A stretch of 64,000 bases of DNA from contig MPNW01000412.1 of NCBI GenBank assembly GCA_011800805.1, positions 1 to 64,000 on the forward strand, read 5' to 3'. A program made the translations under genes and the position numbers. Of the stretch, positions 1 to 12,468 are shown one piece after another (position 1 is the stretch's first letter; every line of letters starts with the position of its first letter). Below the pieces are notes generated by a model. That model did not search any database. It was not told the origin of the DNA and worked only from the letters and a program-made list of their open reading frames with translations. Origin of the DNA: Hirudo medicinalis. Taxonomy: Eukaryota > Annelida > Clitellata > Hirudinida > Hirudinidae.

Positions 1-272
1 ATGTCCATTGACTCCTTCCACTACTTTGCTGGGTGGTGTGACAAAATACAGGCATGTTGTTGGGCCTCTCTGACACTGTGCATGTGGCACCTCATATATT
101 AACCTATTATTTTTATTATTATTATTATTATTACTATTATTATTATTAAATGTTATATAAGAATTTTCCAGATCTTTGACTGGCCTCTGTTTCCACAACT
201 TCATCATTCAATCATCAAACTTGTCAAGTAGAACCAGCAGTTACATTTTGATTTCAACAAATGTTTTTCTGA

Positions 273-506
273 TTGTGGACCACTCGCAAAGAAAGTGAAT
301 CGATCACATTGACACCGATCAACTTGAGAGGCTGTTTTAACTTAAGAGAGTTGAAAGTGACAATCGGTAGCAACATCAACTTCCAAGAACATTTCAACAT
401 CATTCGCTGTTCGTTCTCAACTGACATTGATCAACTGACATTGAAACCGCTGGAAGTGGACTTGCTTAAGAATGTGTTTAAGAAGTTTTCTTGCGTTGAC
501 AATTAA
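273..506 (+). CDS. Unrecognised 77-codon ORF, possibly a terminal exon
   Basis: This ORF has somewhat coding-like composition, with regularly spaced leucines (LRGCFNLREL, DQLTLKPLEVDLL), and ends at a TAA. I do not recognise the family. It could be the last exon of a gene that starts left of the window, or chance. No convincing splice acceptor or poly(A) signal is placed, so it is kept only as a weak candidate. Confidence 0.15.
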   Translation: MWTTRKESESITLTPINLRGCFNLRELKVTIGSNINFQEHFNIIRCSFSTDIDQLTLKPLEVDLLKNVFKKFSCVDN

Positions 507-555
507 TTAATGTTTGGTTTCTAATCATTTTAATTATTGTATTACATTATTGTCA

Positions 556-704
556 AGAATTATTGTAATACATGAATTATTGTAATACATGAATTATTGT
601 AATACATGAATTATTGTAATACATGAATTATTGTAATACATGAATTATTGTAATACATGAATTATTATAATACATGAATTATTGTAATATATGAATTATT
701 CAAG
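556..704. repeat. 17-bp minisatellite
   Basis: About eight to nine head-to-tail copies of a 17-bp unit, ATTATTGTAATACATGA, with single-base variants in the last copies. There are no spacers, so it is an ordinary tandem repeat. Confidence 0.9.
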
Positions 705-3700
705 AAAATAGATTAACATGCTCCTTGTGTGGCCAGAATGAATTTTTAATTTCCAGGAGAGCATGAAAACTTCAACAACAAGTGGATGAAAACGTCTTCT
801 TTTGTTGTTGTTGAAGATAAATCGTAGACTCACAAGCAACGTGTTCCTTTGAAAGATTTCAAAAAAAACCTTTGATTTATTATTAAGTATTATTAAGCTT
901 TTGCATGCAAATCATAACAAAAAGTTGAAAAGTATCAATTCGAATACAACATTCGTTCTACTATTTTCGTAAATTATTTTTAAATTAATTGTTTAGAATG
1001 TATAAATATTTAAGGATTCTTAAACATCAACTATCTTTCTCATAATAAATGTTTCCATTGTTTTTAATATCAATTACATTTGCGTGTAAAACTTTTAGTT
1101 TATTTGAAATTTAGCGGATGAACTGAAAAAGTTCGGAATGTTTGAACCCGGTGACCCTCTCTTTTAACCTCGTGAGTGCAGACGACATTCATCACCCGCC
1201 AAAGTCGTAAATCTGTCTGAATAAAAAAAAAAGCGTTTTTCTATCGTCTTATTCCCTTGTAATTTCCATTTATATTTCGTCAGTGAAAAATAGCATCAGT
1301 CTGACTTCCATAAATTTCACGTTGCTAGACAAAGAAGTTCATGTTTTGGACGAATAACAAAATTTATCAAATAAATAAAACCACTTCGCAGCTAGTAAGG
1401 TGATCATAATCATTAATTAATAATAATAAGTTATTAGTGGTTAATATTAATATTTAAATATTCAGTTCTTTATTCGCTTAGCAAAAACACCAATAAAGAT
1501 TAATAGGATTTTAGACGTAATCAAAAAGTGACAATTGTTTAAAATACTTAAGAAATAATTTGTGACATTTAAAATAAATAATTCTCAATTACTGTTAATA
1601 AACATTTGTAATTGGTGGAATTAACGAATTAAATGTTTAATAATGAGAAGTAATAATGAAAGTCTGAGATTTCATTAAAATTTGCATAACTTGATTTATT
1701 GGTGCTCCATTTCTCAACGATAGCTGAACATTGATTGGCTGGCTTTTATAGAAATTATAATTTTTATGAATCTAATCTAAGAAATTTAAAGTTGGAATTG
1801 AAGAAAACACGTGACAATGCAGCAGGTTAACATCGGCAAACTAAACTTTCTCATTCTGAAAACTCAATAATGAGTTTTAAAGATTAACAGAATTAACGCA
1901 TTAATACAACAATGTCTGGTGTAGCCCACTAACCACCGATTGATTGGCCTATAAATTGAACTGGCAAAAAATATATTTTGACCACGGACGAGTTCAGTTG
2001 GGTACTTTGAGTACATGAGACTTGATTTTAGCGTGAGTTTGTTTTTTTTACAATTCTGCATAATAAATTATTTAACGGCAATTTCTACTTTATGATAAAA
2101 TACTTTTATTTGTTTGTAACATTTATCAATTTATAAATTCATAAATCAATTTAATGAAGCAATTGCTTCAGTTAATTAAACTGTAATGCTCTTTTTTGTA
2201 TTAAATTTGTATTTCTTCTTTGGTGTAAGTTAATAACAAACAATATTTAAATAACATTATTAAATTATTAATAATAATAGTAATAATAATAGTAATAATA
2301 ATAGTAATAATAATAGTAATAATAATAGTAATAATAATAATAAAATATTCTTAACGTGCAGAACAGTAGTTTTAGAACATAATAGCTCTCATTTTGTAGA
2401 AATCCATGTTGAATAACTTGATATTTATTGCAATTGTAAATGTAATTGTGAGAAATGACCTCTAAAACATCTTTTAATTTCATAAATACAACTGAATTTC
2501 TAGCTTTAATTTCAACTCTTCCTTTCAACGAACAAACTGATCATCGAACATTGATTGTTACGTTCCATAATTTTCAAACAACTCGAACATTTTTTGATCA
2601 CCAGTCCCTGAAAATAGTTTAAAATAACATTTCGATGACATTGAAATCCTCGAAGATGACTCCGAAGTCCAGTGCATAACTTAATAACTTGCTTATTATT
2701 ACTGAGGCATCGAAAAATGAAGTTCGGCTACTTTAGCATTAAGAGAACAAACATTGGAGTAGCAACATATTCGTCAAGAAAACACATAAAATCACTCCTA
2801 ATCTTGAGTAAGTTCCAAAGAAAATATACATTGAAATTGGATAAACTTGTCAGGCAAATGGTGGATATTTTTTTAATCCACATCCGTGAAGCAGTAGTAG
2901 TTTGACTCGGTGTAACTTCACATTTAAATCCAGGATGAGGACTTCCTCGCTAACTACACAGTTAAGCACCATTCGAGTTTTTGTAATATTTGTAATTGTC
3001 ACTGAGGACTTAAGGAACAATCAGTCACTGTTGACCATCTGCATTCAACGTCTTTGTATTTTTAGCAACACAAAGAGGTGAAACTCACAGCCTTCGAGAA
3101 CTGCATTCAATGATAAATACACGATATTCGTATTTCGTTATTCGTGATTCATCTTTTCATTTTTTATACTCAAAGTTCTTAATTTGTTATTTAAAAAGTT
3201 TTTAATTTTGTTCTTTTTCGTAAGCGAATGATTTAAATAAATTCTTTTTGAATTAACAATTTTTAGTTAATAACAAAATACGTTCCTTTTAAGATAGTTG
3301 ACAACATGGCTACCATTTAGGAAGCCAATTATCGGTCACATGTTTTAAACAATTATCATATAATTAAATATATCTTATCAATTCATGAATTACTTTGGCA
3401 TTTTTGTGAAAATTATTTGTGGATTCAACTAATGACATCCGATGGTTAACAAGGAACAATTACTCTGTGTCTCATGTGATTTTGAACATTTTCAGCGAAT
3501 GTTTATTGTGGTTATAATAATGACATGTTAATATAATAATATTACATTGCATTAACTTTATTATTACATTGTTATATTATTGCACTACATTTCTTGTGTT
3601 GTCTTGACGAATATGTTGCTATTTCAACGTTTGTTCTCTTAATGTTAATGTAACTGAACTTTAATTTTAAATATTATTATTTTTATTAATATTATTATTA

Positions 3701-4106
3701 TTATTGGTATTAATATTATTAATACATTTTAATATAATAATTTAGTTGATGCAAGAGTGATTTATTGGAAGAGTGTGAAAATAATTATTTTTATTCAATT
3801 TATTCACATTTCAGCACAAAATAATAATTCTCAAATAATACAATGACACACAAAAGCAGCAGAGATTCCCAAAATAATAAAGCACAACTTTCTGCTCACG
3901 AATGACATTAAATACTGGAATGTAATTGCATCTTATCTGCCTAACTTACACTTCTCTCAGCCCATAAAATCTTGTAATTACTTTGCCATGAAATCCTTCA
4001 GAAATTCTTGACTTCAATAAAGTTATTTTATATTTTCTCGTGCTGTTGTCATGTCATGTCAAGAGTTTAGTTTAAAATTAAATGTATTACGCAGAAATAA
4101 ACATCA

Positions 4107-4334
4107 ACATTAATTACTTCATCAACATTCATTGATTCACCAACATTCAATAATTCATCAAAATTCATTAATTCACCAACATTCATTAATTCATTAACAT
4201 TCAATCATTCATCAACAATTATTAATTCATTAATTCATTCAATAATTCATCAACATTCATTAATTCATTAACATTCATTAATTCATTAACATTCAATAAT
4301 TCATCAACATTCATTAATTCATCAACATTCTAGT
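4107..4334. repeat. About 18-bp minisatellite
   Basis: Degenerate tandem copies built from ATTCATTAATTCATCAAC, with frequent ACC/ATC and CAAC/TAAC variants. More than ten imperfect copies are present. Confidence 0.85.
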
Positions 4335-5453
4335 GCAACATTTTTCGAACGATGTGAAATATTTTTCATTTAAGCTGAAATCATGTGTTGAGAACAACAG
4401 GAGAATGTGTTGAGAACACATGCACAAATTCGTTTATCGTTTATCATGATTATTAGCAAATTCGTCGTCGTCGTCGTCGTCGTTATCAAGATCGTCGTTA
4501 TCATCATCACCACCATCATCATCGCAGTCCTGGTTGAACCGCAGTGGTGAAATGTCAGAGAATGAAATAAAAAAACATTGAGAGCATCGAGAAATATCGC
4601 ATTCAGGTGTGAATTTAAGGCATTCGACCAAAACGTGAAGACAAGCGAATGAATTGGATGATCAAAATAAATCGAACAATTTTAAGGTTTAAAAGCTTTT
4701 TTCACGAGAATAATAATCACTCGCACAAATGCAGTTCATCCACTGAAAGATGAATCATTCGTGCAGCCATAATTCATAATTCAAGAAACAGTTGAGTCTG
4801 ATTAAGGCGCTCATTAAAGATTTATCAGTGACTGATGTCGTCGGATACTGTATCTCCATCATCTTCGATAAGCTCACGATCTTGTTGCGTGTGGACAACA
4901 AAGATAAACTGACTTCCATATAAGGCCATTTATTTTCAAGTCTTCAATATTTCTCAGCTGTCCTTTTTTTAAATTAGACGAGGTTATTTTATTATAATAT
5001 TTTGATTTATTCGCAAAAATATATTATTTTAATGACGTCAATTATGTTTTGTAATTATTCAAATTATTTCATTATTATTTATAATTATTTAAACCTTAAT
5101 GAAATCGGGTTGCTGCACGTGATTGATTGTCTTAACCCAGGTACAAAGCAATACAATACTAACGTCTGCCTTACAAGAAATTACGACTACACGAGGTAAT
5201 TATGTAATAATTAAGCAGTTATCTAGAATATAATTGTTATTGTCAACATATTTTCTGGTTTGTTGTCTTTCAATTCATTTGTCATTTTGCATATCAAATC
5301 AATGCATTCGAAATATTTATATAAATAAATATTTATATAAAATAAAATTTAAATAAAATATTTATATAAAGCTTACAATATAAGTATTTGTTCCAGAGCA
5401 ATAGAGCTTCAATACGAATATTCAAAATATATTAAAATTGTTTCTTGTAATGT

Positions 5454-5537
5454 AATGTTATTCGCATGTTATTCGTAATGTTATTCGCATGTTATTCGTA
5501 ATGTTATTCGCATGTTATTCGTAATGTTATTCGCAAA
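5454..5537. repeat. 23-bp minisatellite
   Basis: Three and a half copies of a 23-bp unit made of two related halves, TGTTATTCGCA and TGTTATTCGTAA. The copies are nearly identical, which suggests recent expansion. Confidence 0.85.
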
Positions 5538-5759
5538 ATAATGACGTTCAGGTTTTCCATAAAATTCTGTGCATTCATAAAAACTTGAAGTAAAAAATGT
5601 TGCTTGAAAGTGAACAATTATTTGCTAAAATAAATGCTTTAAATGAATTATTTCAGAATATTTCAAAATTACTTCAATTGTGAAGCCAATGAATTGCAGT
5701 TGGTGTTTGATTTGTGTGTGCAATTAATGCCTTGTTGTTCAATTCATTATTATTGAAGT

Positions 5760-5792
<33 letters not shown>

Positions 5793-5802
5793 TATTATTG
5801 TG

Positions 5803-5841
<39 letters not shown>

Positions 5842-6260
5842 GTTGTTGTTATTATCATTATTAATATTATTAATATTTCAAATTAAAACATAAATTAATT
5901 AATAACTTTATTAACTAGGCAGTCTAAACATCTTCTGCTGCACAACTTATTGAATTGAAACTTCTCCATCAAATATTATTTCTCGAAACAACACGTAATT
6001 AGATCGCTTTCATCTGCAATTACCAATTAATAAATTAATATTGCACATTTTATCAATTAAGCTTAAAATACACTTTTTAATGTTTAATAACTTTTATTTT
6101 GATTTCACTTAATTAATTACAAACTCCATTTATGGTAGACGTGGTCCATTTTAATGTCTGACGCTCAAGCAGGATGTTGATGAGGGCGGAGTTATGATCA
6201 TTGTTTTATTCCTATTGGTTGATTCTCATTACAAGCCATCCGTAATTGGCAGATTAACCG

Positions 6261-6268
6261 ATCAATCA
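6261..6268 (-). promoter_or_regulatory. Candidate HOX/PBX bipartite site upstream of Hox4
   Basis: The minus-strand sequence TGATTGAT matches the known bipartite PBX-HOX consensus TGATNNAT. It lies about 140 bp 5' of the Hox4 start codon, beside several TAAT cores. An auto- or cross-regulatory role is inferred from position only. Confidence 0.3.
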
Positions 6269-6407
6269 CACGTCTACTTTAATATTCTTCATTCGTAATT
6301 AACATTTGTCGCATATTTGACGGTAAAATCGTATTTTAATTAAATGAATTTGTTTGGAATTTGGAGTTCAAATTTAATTCAGATAACGAGTACTTTGAAA
6401 AATAAGC

Positions 6408-9024
6408 ATGTCAACTGCATCAACTCAAGAAAGCACCCTTAAAGCCATCCTTCAAGACCTCAAACAATTCGAAGAGAATTTTCCAGACATGAAATCCACA
6501 ACAAACTCTTGTGCGTTGCCACCTCTCCACCAATTGCAGTCTAATTCATACTTGGCTCATTCCTTTCCTCAAGTGGAATGGAATGAAAATGTCGTTCACT
6601 TCGACAGCTGTCCAGTTCGACATTTTCCATCTCCATGCGACGATAACTTCCACCAGGAAGACGCGATTGGCCAGAATTTAAATGAAACTTTCAACCACGA
6701 CAACTTCACAATGACTCTGAGACAACAACATCTCCATGCAACTCCATCAAACTGCGAGAAAGCAAACCCTTCGTCGAGCAGCATGTTGGAAAACAAGAAG
6801 AAGTTTCTTCCGTTGATATTTTCTCAGGAGCAGTTCAAGTTCAATTATTCACGCCAAAAAGAAGAACTCATCCAAGGAAATGAGATTTCGAGCTGCGATA
6901 AGGATTGCTCCAACAACGAGGACGAAGAGGAAGAAGACAACGAGGAAGGCAACTTGGCGAACCAAACTTTTGTTGGTGAAAAACCTGTGAATCTTGACTG
7001 CGGAGATTCAGCTGCCACAACAAATAGCTGCTTGGGAAGTGTGGAGTTAAAAGATGAAACAGGAAACACGAAAAACGTCAAAGAGGAAAAAAAGATCCCC
7101 AGCAAGAGGGACGCTGAGAAACACGTCAAGAATGGGGGACGTATCTACCCGTGGATGAAAAGGATGCACCAAAATGGGCAAGGTTGGTTCTTGCAAGAGA
7201 TTTTATTAGCATATTTAGCTCAGTTAATTTTTTAAAACAAAAATATCTAAACGACGAAAGTTTAAAGGTTTGATAATGATGTTGTTAATTTATGCAAATT
7301 TATAAATAAATTTACTTGGGAATTAAAAACTTTTTTTTATTTTAAAACTCGTTTTAAATATTTGTAAATGCATATCAGGGAATTCAAAACTGTTATTTTT
7401 CGATTAAAACTTGCAAATAATATTGGTGACTATTTATTGAATATTAACTTGCAATATTACCGATAAATTCTAATTTCATGACTTCAAAAATAAACTCGTA
7501 ATTTGTACAGATGACGTAATGACCTTGGAAAGTAAAAATATTTATCTGACATTGTTTACAAGTTCAACAAAGCGTGTCAAGTGATGACATTGTGACAGGG
7601 ATTTCCAATTGTCAATTGAATCGTGACGTCAGGCCTGAGTTCGGAACTAAAAAACAAAAGATTGACTCGAAAGTAGTTTTGTGAGCTCGACAAATATTAC
7701 ACGAAATGACAAAATCTTCATAAATTTTTAAACTTGTTTTTAAAAATGCAATTCATTTCCTCACGTAACTTCGATCCGTTTTCAAACGAATGTCGTGAAA
7801 TTATGAGTTCATCGAAATTATTGTAATTATGATTGAAATTATGAATGCATCGATATTATTATAATTATGCTTGAAATTGCTAATTGTCTTCATCATTTAT
7901 GTTTTTTACATTTATCATCTATATTTATGTCATTAATAATCTTAATATTGACTTAACGATCATTCTTGTGCAACTCTTTATTACATTTCAATAAAATTAA
8001 TTTAATATTAAAATATTAATATACCTATAATAATTATAAATATCTTGTGGAATTTATGCGAGAGAGGTGAATGAGGTTACAAAATAGCATTAAATCACTT
8101 AGAAATGAATTGCTTTTAAAAATGAAACTGTGAAACACTCAAATGTACTCAAATGTACTTGCATGTACTCACATGTACTCAAATATATTCAAATGTGCTC
8201 AAAAGCATTCAAATTTATTGTCAAGTTGTGATCGAGAGTTTTAAGGGAATGAAATCGGTTCATTGACTCCCCAACATTGTTGATTGAATGTTATTTTTAT
8301 TGAATATTATTGTTTTACAAATTAATTATAAATTCCTTCAAGTCAATGGACCTCAATGTTTGTTTCATCTCATGATGCTCATTTGACGATTCTACTCCAG
8401 GCGACTTGAACGTTCTTCTGAATCCGTGATTCTCGAACCGCAAAAAATAAGAATGAGATCAATTTAAATTAAAAAAAATAAAGAAATAATCCACAAAATA
8501 TGCCAAATAAAAATGTTTATTTCATTCCGCCATCAGAAAAGTCTTCGAACGGCCAGCAAAAGAACAATTCGGCGAGTGTCACTGACAACAAAAGACTGAG
8601 AACCTCTTACTCCAGGCAACAAACTTTGGAACTGGAGAAGGAATTCCACTTCAACAGGTACCTCACCAAACGGAGGAGGGTAGAAATTGCCCAGATGTTG
8701 AAACTATCAGAGAGGCAGATCAAGATCTGGTTCCAGAACAGGCGAATGAAATGGAAGAAAGAAAACAGTCAGGAGAACATTGCAAAGATGCACTTCCAGA
8801 GGCAGTATTTTCTCCAGCAACAACTCTACTTCCAGAGAAATGAATCCATGACGCCCCATTATGCTCCCATCCAGCAAGACCTTCAACCGTGCAACTTCTT
8901 TCCCCACCACCACCAACAACAGCAGCAACACTTTTACTATGACGTCGACGAAATCCATCCACAATACCAACAGCACATGGAGAGTCAGTTCCATCAAGAT
9001 CATTATGCACAGTTTCCAATGTGA
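6408..9024 (+). CDS. Hox4: Hox4-class homeodomain transcription factor
   Basis: Nuclear DNA-binding factor for anterior-posterior patterning. There are two exons, 6408-7182 and 8537-9024, joined in phase 1 (donor CAAG/GTTGGT, acceptor CCATCAG/AA) to give 420 residues. The hexapeptide IYPWMKRMH lies at about residues 246-254 and binds PBC cofactors. The homeodomain lies at about 276-335, with helix 3 [17 protein letters not shown] linker of about 25 residues separates them. RQQ early in the homeodomain, LSERQ before helix 3 and YPWMK followed by H favour Hox4 over Hox5 (RYQ) or Hox6-8 (YPWMQRM). The N-terminal half lacks the usual vertebrate Hox4 start and carries an acidic run at about 170-180. 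The tail is rich in Gln and His. The homeodomain has several substitutions ([14 protein letters not shown]), a fast-evolving look. Hox5 is the main alternative. Confidence 0.88.
7183..8536 (+). other. Hox4 intron
   Basis: The single intron is 1,354 bp and splits the gene between hexapeptide and homeodomain, the usual Hox intron position. It holds a full CRE palindrome TGACGTCA at 7624-7631, a related TGACGTAA at about 7510, and a 10-bp tandem repeat at 8138-8215 (unit ACTCAAATGT, degenerate). Confidence 0.8.
8138..8215. repeat. 10-bp tandem repeat in the Hox4 intron
   Basis: About seven copies of a 10-bp unit close to ACTCAAATGT, with scattered changes. Confidence 0.75.
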
Positions 9025-10185
9025 CCGCATCGCATTCAACCTGACGATAATGGACCTCTTTATCAGTAAATGTCTTGTAAACAAGTTGATGGAAATTGAT
9101 AATCTTTGTAAACAGTTGACTCAGTGCATTTGTAAACAAATCATTTCGTGCCTGCGTGCATTAGCGAGATATGCCTAATGGCTCGTACGACGTGGAGACC
9201 AGCTTATTTAATTCCATGTTTCCGTTTCAATATTTCAAAACTAAAACACGTTTTTGCCATTTGAAGCAGACTTTTGCAAACAATTCTTTTATTTCATTAT
9301 TTTGCTCATCTTCTGTTGTGGATTTAAGTATTAGTTATTGGCAAATAACATTGAATTGTTCGACAAATCAACAACACCAACGAACGTAACAATGGAAGGT
9401 TTTAACAATTAACTTAAAATGCTTTTACAATTCATTTCTTTTAAGTTTTGCTTTAAATCGCTGTTAATTCACGCGTGGCGTTCAATTTAATAATTTCAAT
9501 CAGACAACATTCTCCGTGTAAGTTTTGATAGAAACGCGCATTTAGAAAATTTTGAAAATAAATATTTTTTGAATTACAATTTTCGTTGCAAAGATAATTT
9601 TCAATTGCAAATAAATTATTTCAAATCCATCGGGAGTTAATAAATGAATGAATTTACACAACATTATCAAAATAAATTTCAGGTAAATTTCGTGATTTAA
9701 AAATAAATTGTTCGCATGGCCTCCCAAGGTCGTGAGAAATGTTTGAAATGAATAACATTTATTACACACGAATTCTTGTGTGGTCTCCAACAAAGTCATT
9801 AAGTGCAAACATTGATTGATAAAAATGCTTTTAAGCTTTCATTGATTTGATGAATGCTCTTTATAAATTTCCCTCACCTCATGAATTAAATTAATTTCAT
9901 TTTAAATCTACAATTTTCTAATATATTTCAAAACAATGGAAATTCTTCCATGTTGTAAAAAAAGTAATAATAATAATAATAAAATAAGATTAAGAATAAT
10001 TTACTTGTAAAATTTTAAATCCACGTTTACAATCACTTTTTTTTTACAAAATATTAAAAAAATTATTATTTTATGAATTAACTAACGTCTACTAATTGTG
10101 TTTTAATGTAAAAGATTTTGGTTAAATTTTATGTTTAATGAAAGAATTAAACATAATTTTGATTCAAACTTGAGTCAAAATTATC

Positions 10186-10221
<36 letters not shown>

Positions 10222-10675
10222 GTTGCCATTTGTCCCTATTAAAAGCTGTAATGATTTGTGCAATTATCTGGATTTAATCTAATTATTTATTGTAAGTTCT
10301 CATAGTTTCCGTGCCAGGTTGAAATAGTAAAAATTGAAATTAGTTGTTGATGAAATAAGCTTAAGTTTCAAGCGAGGAATTGTGTGGAAGTAATATTTTC
10401 ATGACTTTATTCCGTTAAATCAACAACACAGACAACTGAACAGACGAATCCCACATTAACCTCTTTATTATCGTCAAACCAACAACATCTCAGCCCCCCA
10501 CGACAAATCTTCCTTCCGACGACTTATGGAACCCTGAATTTCTTAGCTCTCTAACTAATTAGTTATTTCCTTGATTGATTGATCGATCAGTACTATCCAA
10601 AATTTGTATTATCACAAAATAGTCCTTGCATTCTGAAAAAATTTTACAAGTGACTCTACTGCATGGTCATCGGAC
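9025..10675. other. Convergent intergenic region, Hox4 to collagen
   Basis: The two genes end toward each other across 1.65 kb. An AATAAA at 9557-9562 may serve Hox4. TTTATT at 10464-10469 (AATAAA on the minus strand) may serve the collagen. An ATT run lies at about 10187-10220. No coding exon was recognised. Confidence 0.6.
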
Positions 10676-12468
10676 CTATTGGAAGCAGACCGGTCCGACT
10701 TCGAGGCCAAAGGCTTGGCTTGGGTGGCCAACATCGGCCGGTGAAACGTCTTCAATTGGCAGACGGAGGGTGTCTTCGGTGTTAAATTCAAATACCGTCT
10801 TGGCCCACGACGACGATCGTTGCTGGAAGAAAGTAATTTAATGAAACCGGGCGAATTCAGAAAACGGGCAACAACTTTTTCCATTACCTGGCATTCGTCA
10901 AGACTGACAGAGTACCCGTTGTTCCTGGTGTAGGCAGAGACAACTTTCTCGTTGTATGTCAGGAATTTAAGGGCTTTCTCAGCGCTATTGTTGCTGTCGA
11001 TGTAAGCGATTGAGTTTTTGCAGTGGAAGGTGATGGTCTGCCTGGCTGAGTTGCTAAGAAGTTGCAAGAAGGAGAACTGTGATTTCTCTGCCTTGTACCT
11101 GAGCTATTTTAATAATAGTTTCATTTTAGAATTTATTATTAATAGAATTACTTATAATTCATTTTATTGTTATTACATTTGCAATGATGCCAAGTCTATT
11201 TTTTATACATGTTTTAGCCACTTTGACATATTTCCTTTGTCTTTAAGCCGATTGTAAAAAAATGCGCATGCATCTAGAGATTAATCAAAAAATATTAATA
11301 TTATAAAATAATTCTCACAAGAGATCCTTTGTCCATTTCACTAAACCACGTCCTTCCGGCATAACTCTGTTTAGCATACTGAAAACGAACAATTGATGCT
11401 CAACAACCAACATTCAACAATTTCGTACAAAAACCGAAATATGATCATTCAATTTCCATAGCGCCCACCACCAAGGACGCTGACAACATAAACCAGGTTG
11501 CAAGAGAAACTTGTGTCATTGGGATACAATCAATCAATCCAGCAATATCCACGTGAGATACCTGTTTCATCATCATGGGTTGATTCTAACCTCAGATGGA
11601 CTTGGAAGGACACATGTTTCTCTGGTCTCCATGTTGCAGAAGACTTGAATGGCATCAACTGGACTTCCCCTGTTGGGATCGACCCAGTAAAGACCTAATA
11701 ATATAAACTCCTGTTCTATTTGTTGGTCCATTCTGATAAATGATATTGAAATGAGTAATAATTGCATAATGAAGTAAAATCTTACAATAAACAACTTTCG
11801 AATAGTGAGAAAAATAATGTTCAAAAATGTGTGGACAACAGAATTGCGTTAGGAATTCATCAGTAGATAAGTTAAAAGAGCAAGCTTGATAATCGTTAAT
11901 GAATAATTAATTACTCTATTAATAACGTCAGCTTACCACTCTGAAGTTCAGGGTGAGCCCTGACGAGGTGCCTGCAAGTCCTGGCTGGTGCCTCTTGTGT
12001 GCCGAGAACATCGTTGGTGAAGAGAGGTGAGTTGATCATGTCATCAAGGACTTTCCTCAAGTTCTCATTGTTCTGTTTGATTAAATTTTAATTTATGCTT
12101 TTAGCATAACTTCCATCACAAGAACTTTTAGTAACGTTAAATCAGCAAGTAGAATAAGCTCAACTTCATTTACGAAAGTCGTAAAATAAAACCTTGAAAT
12201 CTTCAATATTGGCAGGCTCAATGGAGCTGATTGGCTGGTCGCCCTACAAATAATATTAATTGATAATAATATTATCGCGCTAATAATGAATCCAATTAAA
12301 ATTCGTAACAGTAGCATTTAATCACTTCTAAATCGTTAAAATAAATAGGAATTGTTCATTTATTATTGTTCATTATTGTTCATTATTCTCTACCAAATAT
12401 GGGTCAGGGCCCTTTGGTCTTGAGAAGAACTGAGCACCATAGTCGAATTGGGCAGCTGCTGGAGGTCC
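10676..12468 (-). CDS. Collagen C-telopeptide and C-propeptide (COLFI/NC1)
   Basis: Exons 12394-12468, 12193-12243, 11937-12072, 11591-11694, 11319-11378, 10888-11103 and 10676-10822; the stop codon is 10676-10678. Landmarks in order are [11 protein letters not shown] (telopeptide), [80 protein letters not shown] and GPVCFQ. These are the fibrillar C-propeptide signatures for chain selection and trimerisation. Six of the eight cysteines of the COL1A1-type domain are present. The C2 and C3 positions are replaced (HLVRAH and DPNRGSP), and the stretch before WF is shorter than in vertebrates. Confidence 0.9.

Larger units (their letters stand above)
1..6407. other. Gene-poor region upstream of Hox4
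   Basis: No recognisable coding exon was found. The stretch is AT-rich, with ATT/AAT microsatellites (about 107-148, 2262-2343, 3670-3720, 5759-5850) and three minisatellites listed separately. A 77-codon ORF at 273-506 (+) matches no family I know. A GTC/ATC trinucleotide run at 4463-4530 creates a false acidic ORF on the minus strand. Being directly 5' of a Hox gene, the region probably holds cis-regulatory DNA, which is inference. Confidence 0.6.

Noticed and set aside
556..704. CRISPR-like array
   Set aside because: Units are directly adjacent without spacers, and the genome is animal; same for 4107-4334 and 5454-5537.
2268..2528. 86-codon ORF with a poly-Tyr tail on the minus strand
   Set aside because: Made by an ATAATAATAGTA microsatellite.
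4434..4631. Asp-rich acidic minus-strand ORF
   Set aside because: Produced by GTC/ATC trinucleotide runs.
8707..9139. Long minus-strand ORFs opposite Hox4 exon 2
   Set aside because: Shadow frames of the homeodomain exon with no conservation or splice support.
1..10600. mir-10 hairpin next to Hox4
   Set aside because: I looked for the mature seed (ACCCTGTAGATCC) on both strands and did not see it.
11470..11575. Extra C-propeptide exon between 11591 and 11378
   Set aside because: The open frame ([12 protein letters not shown]...) has no resemblance to the family, and direct joining of the flanking exons fits phase and alignment.
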